Source of the DNA: Carya illinoinensis
Lineage: Eukaryota > Streptophyta > Magnoliopsida > Fagales > Juglandaceae
Assembly (NCBI RefSeq): GCF_018687715.1
Contig: NC_056766.1
Span: 28,300,433 to 28,364,432 of the forward strand
Length of the DNA stretch: 64,000 nucleotides
Reading direction: 5' to 3'
Position numbers and translations under genes: made by a program. Below are positions 47,305-58,758 of this stretch, in pieces. The notes beneath the pieces were generated by a model. It worked only from the letters and a program-made list of their open reading frames with translations, made no database searches and was not told where the DNA came from. The first letter of the stretch is position 1. Each line of letters starts with the position of its first letter.

Positions 47305-49951
47305 TGATGACTTGCATAATTTAGTATATTTTTTCACTCTTAGGCTTTATTGTTGTTATTTAAATTTTATTTCAGATTTGAAGAACATGAAAGTCTAAAT
47401 TTCAACTATGTTATTTAAGAGATAAAGATCAAGTCAAATTCTTTGAATAGCAAAATTTGACATTTTGAAATATAAAAACTAAAGAGAGAGTTCACGCATG
47501 GATCATTTCCTTACCTTTTCTGGAGCAGGACCCATCATCATTTCCTTATCCTTTATGCAAATAATAGATAATTAGATTGACACAAGACATGCATGAAGTC
47601 TGAGTTGGTAAAAGGAAATAAACACGGCCATTTTTATTTATGGAAGTTTGACTTGGTAAAAAGCTTGGAAGCTGATCGTAATATGCAAGACATACGCTGG
47701 GCTCTTGGTTTGCACGAAACAGATGCAAAATAGCTTTGATCTGCTCTTTGGACATGGAAAGGCAATAGGCGGGTTTGACTTGGTCTTCACGGAAGGAATG
47801 AAGCAGCTTTAGCCTTTCATTTTTGATTTTATAGAAGACGTAGTAGATTTCAAGCCATCCATTTGAGCGAGTTCCATGCATTGCACGCACGAACAGACAT
47901 TGAGGTAGCCAACAGAAAGGGACTTCAAGAAACATTGAAGAACGATGCTATGCGACTACGAGGAGCATTTTTCAGTGTTCATTTTCCTTCCATTATTCTC
48001 AAAAAAATTATAGTGAATTCGTTTATGTTGAATTTAATTTTTAGCATGAACTAAATTTTCTTTATTCTAGGAAAACGATGCAATTTAGTTTCGAACTATA
48101 CTTGATTTTTTTTGTTAGTTTGAAGTAATTATCTTTCATATTTGTCTCATTTATTCTGAACTTATTGCTTCTAATTAACTGGTCATTAAATAGATGATTT
48201 TGATCTTGTGATTTTCTATCAAAAGAGGGAATTATAGGATAGATTTTGGATATTTCAGCAAAGGTAAATATAAAGATCGAAAGACTTGTATAAATATATG
48301 TAGTATTAAAATCATTGGTCTTAATGCTTTCTTATTTTATTAATTTGCATACTCTTGTGTAAAATGATGAACAAGAATATTTTTAATTGATTGTCGAAAG
48401 AGGTTTTTGGATGAATTTGGAGATTTTCTAACAAACAGAGAGAATTAAATTCAATTAGTTAGATAAGTAAAATACATTGAGGGATTAGGTGAAATCGATT
48501 TTCTAGAAGTTTTCTTCTCATTAATTTGATCTTCAACAACAGGTTTCTTTTCCTTTAAATTCAACAACAAAGAAAATATTTAAAGGAAAAGTAAGCTGTT
48601 GTTGATGATCAAATTAATGAGAAAGAAACTTCTAGGAAATCAATTTCACGTAATCTCTCATTGTGCTGTACTCATCTAATTAATTGAATTTAATTCTCTC
48701 TGTTTGTTAGCAAATCTTCAAATTCATCCAAAAACTTCTTTCGAGAGTCAATTAAAAATATTTTTGTTCATCATTTTACACAAGAGTATGCAAATTAATA
48801 AAGTAAAAAAGCATTAAGACTAACAATTTTAATACTACATAGGTTCATACAAATCTTTCAATCTCTATATTTACCTATGCCGAAACATCTAAGATCTATC
48901 ATATAATTCCATCTTTCGATAGCAAATTACAAGATTAAAATCATTTAATTAATGACCAGTTAATTAGAAACAATAAACTCAGAATAAATTAGACAAATAT
49001 GAAAGAGAATTACTTCAAATTAGCATAGAAAATTAAGCATAGTTTGGAACAAGATTACATCGTTTTCCTATAATAAAGAAAATTTAGTTTATGCTAAAAA
49101 TTAAATTCAACATAAACAAATTCACCATAATTTTTCTGAGACAAATGGAAGGAAAATGAACATTAAAAATACTCCTCATAGTCGCTCATCGTCGTTCTTC
49201 AATATTTCTTGAAGTCCCTTTCCGTTGACTGCCACAATGTTTTTTTTTTTCATGCATCTATGATCCTAGCAAAATCAAATAATTTCTCTACGTGTCTGTT
49301 CGTGCATGCAATGCGTAGAACTTGCTCAAATGGATGGCTTGAAATCTGCTAGGTCTTCCGTAAAATAAAAAATGAAAGCCTAAAGCTTCTCCGTTGCTTT
49401 CATGAAGACCACGCCTGCTGCCTTATCATGTCCAAGAGCAGATCAAAGCTGTTTTGCATCTGCCTTATCACGCCCAAGAGCAAATCAAAGCTGTTTTGCA
49501 TCTGTTTCGTGCAAACCAAGAGCCCAGCATACTTCACGCATATTACCATCAGCTTCCAAGCTTTTTACTAAGTCAAACTTCCATAAATAAAAAGGGCCCG
49601 TGTTTTTTTCCTTTTACCAAGTCAAACTTCATGCATGTCTTGTGTCAATACAATTACCTATTATTTGCATAAAGGATAAGGGGTCTTGCTCCAAAAAGGC
49701 AAGGAAATGATCCATACGTGAACTCTCTCTTCAGTTTTTATATTTCAAAATCCTAAATTTTGCTATTCAAAGAATTCAACTTGATCTTTATCTCTTAAAT
49801 AGCACAAGTGAAATTTAGATCTTCATGTTCTTCAAATATGAAATAAAATTTAAATAATAACAATGAAGCCTAAAATTAACAAAAATAAATAAAATTATAC
49901 TAAAATTTAAAGTTAAGAGTGATAAAATATACAAAATTATACAAGTCATCA
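47305..49951. mobile_element. Large palindromic (foldback-like) element, arms ~1.26 and ~1.37 kb
   Basis: The left arm (47305-48560) and the right arm (48578-49951) are inverted copies separated by about 17 bases. The outer ends are TGATGACTTG and CAAGTCATCA, so it starts TG and ends CA. GCTGG directly precedes (47300-47304) and follows (49952-49956) it, a 5 bp duplication. Chromovirus protease sequence resumes after the right copy. Identity between arms is roughly 85-90 percent by eye. The right arm has an extra ~70 bp near 49235-49305 and a 39 bp tandem duplication at 49424-49502. No ORF with a known domain. TG...CA ends and the 5 bp TSD suggest integrase-type insertion, for example an inverted LTR pair, but no such structure is established. 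Confidence 0.85.
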
Positions 49952-49956
49952 GCTGG

Positions 49957-52345
49957 GTAGTAGTGGTAAATGTGAAGAAATCATAAAAATTAAAGACAGT
50001 TTCGAATTCCCTTTCATGTTTTGACTTTGGGTGGATGTGATATTGTATTGGGAGTTCAATGGCTGAAGACATTGGGGCCAAACAATTGGGATTTTAATTC
50101 CATGTCTATGAGTTTTACAGTGGGAAAGTTCATGGTCAATTTACATGGGCTAAGTTTGATGGCATAAGGGTGCAGAATGGGGAAGGCAGCCTAAAGTCTT
50201 CTTTGGTGAGACATCAAGGTTGGTTTTTACAGTAAAGGGCTAAGGATCAGACAAAAAAACTTGGAAGTTAGTGAAAGAGGTGGATGAACTATTGCAGGAA
50301 TTTAAGGAGTAACAACATTTATCAAGCTTGATTTGAGGTTTGGGTATCACTAGATTCGAGTAAAAGATGAAAACATTGAGAAAATAGCCTTTAGAATGCA
50401 TGAGGGCCACCATGAGTTCTTAGTATTGCCTTTTGGGCTTACTAATGCCCTTGCTACATTTTGGGGTTGAATAAATTATGTGTTTAAACCTTTTTCAAGA
50501 AGGGTTGTCTTGGTTTTTCTTTATGACATTCTGGTTTATACCAGAACCTTGGTAGATCATGTTTCACATTTGAGATCAGTTCTAGAAGTATTGAGGCAGC
50601 ATAGTCTATATGCAAAGATGTCTAAGTACGAGTTTGTAATGCATGGAGTCGATTACTGGGGCATATAATTTCTAGTTGTGGTGTCAAAACTGATCCTTCT
50701 AAGATTGAGTCCATGGTTGAATGGCCCATTCCAAAATCCTTGAAAGCCTTGAGAGGGTTCCTAGGCCTAACTAGTTATTAAAAAAAAATTCATCAAGGAT
50801 TATGGATCCATTGTTGCCCCATTAACAGTTTTGTTGAAGAAAAATTATTTCCAATAGACCGAGGAGGCATTTTAGGCTTCCCAACAATTGAATAAGGTTG
50901 TTACTAATTCACTAGTACATTGATTGCTTGATTACTCTAAAAGTTTCACCATCAAGTGTGATGTTTCTGGTATTGGATTGGGGGCTGTCCTTATGCAGGA
51001 GGGTTAGCCTATTGCTTTTTATAGCAAGGCATTAAAAGGTAAGGCACTGCTCTTATTTACTTATGAAAAGGAGTTATTAGCTCTTGTTTTTGCTGTAGCT
51101 AAATGGAGACCTTAACTTTTGGGGGGTGTTTTTAAATTGAAGACTAATTAGCAAGTTCTTAAGTACTTATTAGAGCAAAGGGTTGGCATTGAAACTCAAC
51201 AGAAATGGCTATCCAAGTTTATAGGCTACGATTTTACTATTGATTACAAAAGAAGGAAGGAAAACAAAGTAGCACATATTGCACTAAATTATTTTCCCTA
51301 CCTCTCTTTAGGTGGAATAATTGAAACAAAGCTATCAGCTTTGCCCCATCATTCAGGACATCTATGAGAAAATGTAGCAAGGACTAGAGGGTCCCAAGCA
51401 TTTTACTTTACAACAAGGCTTATAATTAAGGAAGTGAAAGATTGTGGTGGTCTCAAACTCACCATTCAAGACTAAGGTCTTTCATCACATTCACCATAGT
51501 CCACAAGCTGGTCATGTCAGCTATCACAAGAGATTGCATAGGGTCAAATTGGATTGCCACTGGAAAGGGATGCACAGAGATATAAAGGCATTAGTCAAGG
51601 AATGTGAAATATGTCAGACATGCAAACATGACCAGCTTACTATTTTGGTGAAAAGCCCTAGAAGTGAAATTTGTGAATTCCTTTGGCTGAATGGTGTTAT
51701 AACACCATTTGTCATTCTTCAATTAGAATTTGTCCCTTTGAAGCACTTTATGGTTGCTTACCTCCCAAATTAGCTTCTTCTGTAGCAGGTACTTTTGTCA
51801 ATCCTGCAGTAGACCAACAACTCAAATCTAGAGAATAGTTTTGGTTGATATTGAGGGAGAATTTGTTGAAGTCTCATAATAGAATGAAAGAGTTCACAGA
51901 TAGAAGAAGGAATGAGAGAGAATTTCAAGTGAGAGATTGGATGTTTCTCATACTGCAGTCATATAGACCGAAAATTGTCTATTTATGACACAATCTGAAA
52001 TAGGCTCCAAGGTTCTTTGGACCATTTTAGATTTCGGAAAGGATTGGGACAGTTGCCTATAAACTCAATTTGACTCCTACAAAAATACATCTTGTGATCC
52101 ATATGTTATGCTTAAAGAAGAAGCTGGGTTAGAATGTCATACCACTTCCTACACTATTCCCTTTAGACTCTTAGGGAAAATTTAGCCTAAACCTGAGTTG
52201 ATTTTGCAAAGAAGAATGATGAAGATTAGAAACCATGTTGTTATTGAAGTTTTGGTTATATGGTTAGGGGTTTCTATTGAGGATAGTACTCGGGAGCTTC
52301 TCTGAACATTATGTGACCAATACCCACACCTTGTGGGCAAGGTCC
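49957..52345 (+). pseudogene. Chromovirus protease end, RT, RNase H, integrase and tail
   Basis: Fragments in order and in changing frames. The protease end is at 49960-50140 (VLGVQWLKTLGP-like). RT at 50310-50680 shows a KLDLRFGYHQIRVK-like block, LPFGLTNA and VFLYDILVYT in place of the usual FxDDILVYS, so the first catalytic Asp is lost. RNase H at 50930-51300 shows KCDVSGIGLGAVLMQEG and YEKELLALVFAVAKW. The integrase zinc finger at 51480-51625 shows HHIHHSPQAGH and CEICQTCK. The D,D-35-E core is missing between about 51660 and 51700. An AP+FFGPF and RIGTVAYKLNL tail follows. Confidence 0.85.
52195..52345 (+). pseudogene. Chromodomain-like C terminus of the chromovirus integrase
   Basis: The translation LILQRRMMKIRNHVVIEVLV is followed by IWLGVSIEDSTREL and, after a stop, a CDQYPHLV segment. 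This fits the chromodomain pattern IL.RR..K..N..V.EVLV.W.G....D.TWE.....YP. The Trp of the TWE aromatic position is changed to Arg, so chromatin binding is unlikely even apart from the stops. In active chromoviruses this module targets integration to heterochromatin. Confidence 0.7.
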
Positions 52346-52348
52346 CTT

Positions 52349-52360
52349 AAAGGAGAGAGG
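52349..52360 (+). promoter_or_regulatory. Polypurine tract of the chromovirus
   Basis: AAAGGAGAGAGG lies directly before the 3' LTR start at 52361. Confidence 0.9.
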
Positions 52361-52843
52361 TGTTAAGTCCCTGTGGTCAAGGACCTTTTTAAGGGGAAGG
52401 GAATGTAAGGGGCTGAAAAGTTAGGTATTAATGGAAAGGAATCTATTGTAAAGACAAGAGATCAAATGTTGCGTTTGATGAATAAATAAAACTGTGCATT
52501 TTGATTAATGAAGGGAATCTGTCGTGAAGGGATTAAATGGTGCGTGCTGAGTAAGTGATGTGTTGTGTTTCATTCAATGAAGGGAACCAACAGTATAAGG
52601 AAGTTGAGTTTTGTGTAATGTTGTAAAATGTTGATGTTTCATTTTAAAATTAGTATAAAAGACTGAAGTAATTGTAATTGCAGTTTGTTCAGAAAGATTA
52701 ATAGAAATTGTCTTGGAGGTTGGAGGTTCCTCGAAAGCCTCTTCCAAGAATCAAGTAAGTGATTCTTGGGTTTTGTTCATTCTGTGTTCATTGGTATGTG
52801 ATTGTTCTTCATTTTCTGGGTAAACTATAGTATACTCATTACA
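52361..52843 (+). repeat. 3' LTR of the chromovirus
   Basis: A 483 bp direct repeat of the 5' LTR with small deletions. It starts TGTTAAGTCC and ends ACTCATTACA. It is followed by AATAG at 52844-52848. Confidence 0.92.
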
Positions 52844-53837
52844 AATAGTCGATGGGAGTGTCTTTCTATTTAATTAAAACACTAAGGAGTATAATTTCGT
52901 ATAATGACCCGACCCAATAATTCTAAGGTAGAGATATTAATAATTGTTATTGGGTCTAAATTATATTTAATAGGCCATATTGGATAAGTCCAAGAGTAAT
53001 AAATTATTGATGTTGATTAGGAGTTTGAATTATGCTCAATAATTAGGTTAAATCTCATTTATTATTTATTAAACAAGTTAGACTCCTTTTAAAAATTTAA
53101 AGATCAGCCATTAGAAATTTAAAATCAATTGCCAATCAATTTAAAATCATCATTGATTGAAGTTTCCTATGCAGTCTTAGTCATTGCCAATCCTACGTTG
53201 AATGAACTATTAGATCATATTTTTAAATCTAAACTCTCTTCTTAAATGATTGTGATTGAGTCCAACTTGAATTCGTTGGCATCCTATTTTAAGAGGGATA
53301 CAACTCTACAAGTCATCGTCACATTAAAACTTTTTAACCGAGTCCAACTCAAACTGGTTGTCACTCTCTTCTAAATCTCTCTATAAATATCTCTTTACCC
53401 CATATTATTTGAGAGAAAAAACCATAAACCTCCCAGTCTAGCACTATGATCAATTTTGTGTCGAAAAGTTTAAGAAGTAACACAAGGTAAGTAGTTGATT
53501 ATAAATTAGGATTAACATAAATTAGTTAATTATATTTATTATTATTAAAGCCAATATTTTGAAGCCGATGTTTATGTACTATGCATCTCATAATATTTTC
53601 AACCATGTCATTCATCATGTTTCATTTTGCATATTATAATTATGTATATATATTATGCATCTCACATTGTATAAGACATGTAAGCTTTCATTAGATCAAA
53701 TATAAGATAAGCTCATAATAGTTAATTAGATGGCCATTCAGATTTATGGTATCAATGCAGTTTCAAGGTGAGCATGCAAGCTGTGGACTCAAGCATGGTC
53801 CACCATAGTACAATAAAGTACTACACAGTTGGCTTTA

Positions 53838-54080
53838 TTTGCTGTAACATGGGAAATTAGTGTACAACCTTATACACATGATCAAGTATGTTGGCTAGCT
53901 AGATAAGTTAGGTCAATCAGACCAGTATTTGTTGTAACATGGGAAATTAGTGTACAACCTTATACACATGATCAAGTATGTTGGCTAGCTAGATAAGTTA
54001 GGTCAATTAGACCAGTTAAACCTTATGCACATGATCAAGTATGTTGGCTAGCTAGATAAGTTAGGTCAATCAGACCAGTT
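53838..54080. repeat. Tandem repeat, unit 90 bp, 2.7 copies
   Basis: Units at 53838 and 53928 are nearly identical (tttgctgtaacatgggaaat, atgatcaagtatgttggcta, gataagttaggtcaat). A third, lacking the first ~28 bases, follows to about 54080. High identity implies a recent duplication compared with the surrounding decayed LTR. Confidence 0.93.
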
Positions 54081-55279
54081 AGTTATTTAAGATAAATTAG
54101 TCATATGCACAACATATGCATAACATGATCAAACATGATTTTAGGTTCTCAATATTAAATGGTTTTTGAAAGACCTTATGTTAAATATGTTTACATTATG
54201 ATGAGTTTCTTACTGAGTCATCGACTCATTTTAGTATTTAAATATTTTTAAACCACCCTAAACAAAATATTTATGAAGGTAGAGCTGTAGGTTGGGGCTT
54301 AGTCCAAGAAGGCGTAACAGTGACCTAAATCATGTATAGAGATTTTAAATTATAATTTTTTATGACACATATTTTGAGAAATTTTAATAAATACTCCCGC
54401 ACAGTCTTATTTATGATTTCAATATTTTAATTCAAAATAACTTTAATCATTATAAAGAATCTTTGTACTTGGCACTTCCTTTAGAACAAAAGAAAAAAAA
54501 TTTTAAGTCAAGGTTCAATAGTAGCATTCTAGCTTGCGAGAATTTCTAAATGTGACTTTATTATTACCTGTGGGAAGCGAAGGTTTACATTTCATGAAAA
54601 AATTTTTAGTATTAGACTTGTAGAAATATTTAAAATTTTACGGTACAATAAAAAGGTTTCTAGATTTTTTGGGTTAATACTAACACGTGGGAGAGCGCCA
54701 CATGGCAATTGGTTCAAACTGTTGTTAAATCGCCATGTAGAAAGCCCAAATTCACTAAAGATCACTAGAATTAATTTTTGGTTGGACACATGGTACAATC
54801 CTAACCATTCAATTGGAAACCCCAGGACACATGTCTAGTGAAGGACAAATGTGAAGGAAATGGAGTGTAATTCAAGCCATGTAGTCATACCTCTTCCACC
54901 AAATACTATTCCATCCAACCAAATACTATTTGATCAACTAAAAGAGGGTTTCAACCCTAATAAAATCACAACCTAATAGAATCCAATTGAAACATATGCA
55001 AAGTTCTTGTTTTAGGGGTAAAATTGTGGTTTCCCACAAGTAGAAGGGTAACTTTGTAATTTTAGTCCTAAGTTAGAAAGTTTTAGTTTTATAAAAATTT
55101 AGTGAGATATTCTAATCTTAGAAAATATCTCATTTAAGTTTGCACTCATTTACGCTTCACTTCACATTATGTGACATAACTGCAAGTTAACCTCTAACTT
55201 ATTCTCGATGTATTTATGTATGTACAATGCTAAGACTATTACTATTATGTTCATGTCATTTATACTTATTATAACTGTT

Positions 55280-55545
55280 ATAATATTCCATGCCATGTCA
55301 TTAGTTATTTGTCACACATTTATATGCCACATGAATGCTATGTCATCAGTCATCTATTACATGTTCATCTATCACATGGATACCATGTCATCTGTCACTC
55401 ACTTATCTGTTACATATCACGAATGACATGTTATCTATTACACATTATTTTGTTATATGTCACATATGTCATGTCATCTTTTACACATGCATTTGTTACA
55501 TGTCAAGAATGCAATTTTATCTATTACATGAGTATGTCATGAGTT
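55280..55545. repeat. Degenerate tandem repeat, unit about 44-46 bp
   Basis: Repeating 'atgtcatctgtcac', 'catctgttacatatcac' and 'gaatg' phrases; the clearest units start near 55380, 55425 and 55469. It lies inside the LTR-derived block. The short overlapping ORFs there are products of this repeat. Confidence 0.75.
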
Positions 55546-56599
55546 ACGTCTAAGTCATGCATGAGTCTTTTACTTTATCACGACCTCAAGTGTTAGGATA
55601 AGGAATTATCCTGGTGGATCTCCCTTATCCACGTTGGAGTATTTAAAATAGATGTGGAATCCCTTGGGTTGACAAAGTATAGTCAACAAGATTTGAATGA
55701 GACTTAAGTAATGGTTATTAGAGCAAAGTCAAGCACCCAATGCCTTGTGGTACTTACTACACGTTTAACAGTTTTATTAGTTTAATTATCATTACGTACT
55801 CACAGCTAGCGCAAATGCTTGTAATATGATGTTGTATCAACAGGAGCACATGTCCATTGGGAAGCCATGGAGCATTTGTTGTATATGTAACAAGGTCATG
55901 TTCATGTCAAGTAAAATCAGTTCATGTTCACGTTAAGCCATGCCACATACAAGTCATGTAATATTCATTCATGCTATTTACAAGTCACGTCACGCATGTT
56001 CAAGTTCATGTCATTATGCATACATGTAATTTTACTATCATGCATGCCTATGTATGTTGTTTGTAACTTAGTAGTTTACTTGCTAAAATTTATAAAAACC
56101 TGACTTGGTAGTCCCAACTACCATTCCTCTTAAAATAGTAGACGATATGTCAGGAGCTAGAGAATCTATGCCCAACCAACTGGACAAGATCGAATAGGCC
56201 ATCGAGTGATGAAAGAAGTTGATAGCGTTGGTACTCCAATTTTTTGATATGATTTTGGACATTAAAGTCGAGTTACTAACGCAACGCAATGATTAGTTCA
56301 ATAGTTTATATTTCACGTTTGTATTTTGTCTCTAGTACTTACTTTGATTCATATTGATGTTTTAACTTCTGGAGATATGAACATTATGATATCATGATTA
56401 TATTTTGCAATATAGTATTTATGGTATATTTTGTATTACTAAAAAAAAAAAAAATTATCTATTATGAATATTGCATATTGTTAGATATATACTAGGTACA
56501 CTGCATCATAACTATCATGAATGGAAATATGTAACCTTGTGTTGCATGTCTCGATACTTCAAGCTCCTTCAAATTCCAAGTGGAGTTTGGGAGTGTCAT

Positions 56600-58530
56600 A
56601 TAATCTTCTTGTTGTTGTATGGTAAAGATTAAGCACCATTAAATGGGATTAGAGGGTGAAATGCACTATTCACGTGTCTTCCTTATCTGTTCTTTATGGT
56701 GCTTTTTCTTGACTATTGTGGGCGATGAATAATGGTCCTTTGTGGTGCTTCGACTTGCTAGCTCTGGGCAATTACTAGTCCTGAAACTCTTTGTAAAACA
56801 AACTTAAAAAGTGATTAGTGTCACATATAAAGTCGTAGAAAGTGGTTGTTATATGCATGCTAGTTAGTTTCACATGGTGGCGGTCACGACACGCTTGCAT
56901 GGTGGCGAGCAATGTGATGAATTTTCCAGACTACAAGCAATCTTGTCATGGCCTCGCGTGTGTAGGGCGAGCAACCTTTGCATCAAACTAACCACATACT
57001 ATGTTTGACTCTGCATGGCGGGATGGGCAAGCATTCCTTGTCATGTACATTATGTTGGGAGTTGTGTGTTCCTCATTGTGTGTGCGCGAGTAATGGACTG
57101 TAAGGATTGCAGATTCATAAACCCGCCAACAAGGGTGAGCACTTGCTCCTCCCTATGCACTCTTCACATTTGCCGTTGTTCATGAACTTATTGTGAGCAT
57201 GCCGTGATAATGAAGTGGCAGGCTTGTTATATGCTGTGATTTGACACTTTATGCACAAGATGTAGTGTGCAAGTCAAGATGAGGCAAGCCCAAGCTTGTT
57301 CTCCATTGTTTTTGACCAAGCAAGATCATTCTCATCATGGTCGTGGAATTGGGCAAGATGGGTCACTACACATACAAATAGCCATGGTCGAGCTTGGTTT
57401 GCGGTCACGAAGTTGGTGAGGATGAGGTGGACACTGCCAACTTGCCCATTGTCACTAGGGGTGGTGGGAACGGTAAATTAGTGTTAACTTTCCTATTGTA
57501 TCTCTTCGCCGGCAAGCTGGTTTGCTCAATTGTTGAATGGTTAGGTGCACAACATCCCCATCACCTTGGCACCCTAGTATCATAAGCATGGGTATGTGAT
57601 CCTAGCTCTTCGGAGGTTGCCTAATTGTTGAATGGTTAGGTGCACAACATCCCCATCACCTTGGCACCCTAGTACCGGAAGCATGGGTATGTGACCCTCG
57701 CTCCACCCGAAGTAGTCTTTTGCTGGGCAGGGATGCATTGGCCGAGCACCAGCAGAGTCCTTGTGCTCATGGTGTTGGGTAATGGTCCAATGACCATGCA
57801 CATCCCGTATTGCATGCATGGCGATGATGTGCACTTCAGCTTAGGTGAGTGCTCATTTGAGTGAGACATTTACGAGTTCATTTCTCAAGTTGTACTAAAT
57901 TGGTTGCTTGGAAAATGATGTCTGCCATGGATTGTATGAGAATAGTGGGATCAGTTTTTGGGGGTGTCAGGAAATTAATAGAGGATATTCTGGCTGGCTT
58001 GGAAAGAGAGGTTGAATGAGTTTTCCCAGCTATAGATTAATCGTTTTGAGTGAAAATGCTGAATGCTAAAAACTAGAGTTGAATCTGTGACTTGGGGTTA
58101 TGGCTGGTGTTTAGAATAATGCAAGTACTTTGGTTTACCATTGTGACGGTTAGCAGGTTGGATATGGTAGTGTAATGGTTCTGTTGGTCTTCTTTTGTAA
58201 TAGCTCTGATTTGTTGATCATAAGGCAGCTTGTCTAAGACATGGATCTAAACAGTGGGTATAATTCTCAACAAATACATTGATCTGTTTTTGTGAAAAAA
58301 GTAGACAACGATATAATAAATTAATAATCTGTTTTCACTAATCACAACGACCTCTTGCTCCTAAAGTGCTTTGGGTAAAACAAAGAAATCAGCCGCGGAA
58401 TATGCCTCGGGAATTGTGTTATTCTCCACAAATCAATGGAAATAACAATAGTTGCTTTCTAGGTGCATGGAATTGCATGAATATGAGTCGTAACAGAAGG
58501 AAGAGATATAACGTCGACAGGAGAGGTACA
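56600..58530. other. Intergenic DNA with dispersed repeat words, no gene recognised
   Basis: 56.7-57.3 kb is full of 'gcgagcaat', 'gtgagcac' and 'ggcaagc' phrases similar to the 44 kb tandem array, suggesting the same old element family. From about 57950 to 58530 nothing is recognised. This stretch may hold the end of the NUA/TPR transcript. Confidence 0.45.
57529..57715. repeat. Two-copy tandem repeat, period 95 bp
   Basis: 'tgttgaatggttaggtgcac', 'aacatccccatcaccttggc' and 'accctagta' occur at 57531 and again at 57626 with few changes. Confidence 0.9.
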
Positions 58531-58560
58531 TACCCCCCGCCGCGGGGGAGGGGGGGGGGG
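58531..58560. repeat. C/G homopolymer hairpin-like tract
   Basis: CCCCCCGCCGCGGGGG followed by A and eleven G. The C run and the first G run can pair, and the G runs could form a quadruplex. It lies about 200 bases beyond the NUA/TPR stop codon, thus in or near its 3' UTR. Such tracts are error-prone in sequencing, so the exact length is doubtful. Confidence 0.75.
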
Positions 58561-58758
58561 ACCCACCATCCAACTAACCAAAATTGATTTTACATGTTAC
58601 CATCACCCAAAGCAGAAACCCTACGTACAGGAAGTTCTATAAACAGAATAGAGGCAAATCTTACCAGAGAATAAAACCTGCGTGCGAGCCCACCTTGGTT
58701 CAAGTACAATGAACAGAGTAAGTTATACGTAGAAAACAGTAAGGCAAAGGCGCCAAGC

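Larger units (their letters stand above)
45564..52843 (+). mobile_element. Non-autonomous Ty3/Gypsy chromovirus
   Basis: 7,280 bp between identical AATAG duplications (45559-45563 and 52844-52848). LTRs start TGTTAAGTCC and end ATTACA/CATTACA. A degenerate Met PBS, gag, protease, RT, RNase H, the integrase zinc finger, a chromodomain-like C terminus and a PPT are all legible in order. The integrase core is deleted, many stops are present, and a 2.65 kb palindrome interrupts the protease. Without the palindrome it is about 4.6 kb. The chromodomain-type C terminus places it among chromoviruses. The subfamily (Reina-like or other) is not certain. Confidence 0.9.
52849..56598 (+). mobile_element. 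Del/Tekay-like LTR-derived DNA, at least two fragments
   Basis: The part from about 54540 to 56598 shares an ordered set of landmarks with the LTR at 15900-20268: gaattatcctggtgg at 55606 with a gttgacaaag segment, then tcatgaatgg and tgtgttgcat at about 56515-56548. It ends GGGAGTGTCA at 56598, but no PBS follows, so it is a solo LTR or a truncated copy. The part 52899-54470, starting near 'atgacccgacc', has a similar design (agtcatcgactcat, aggtagagctgtag) and may be a second LTR. Confidence 0.6.

Noticed and set aside
47546..49672. ORFs of 60-129 codons in the palindrome
   Set aside because: Similar reading frames appear in both arms on opposite strands, with no domain; they are chance products of the inverted repeat.
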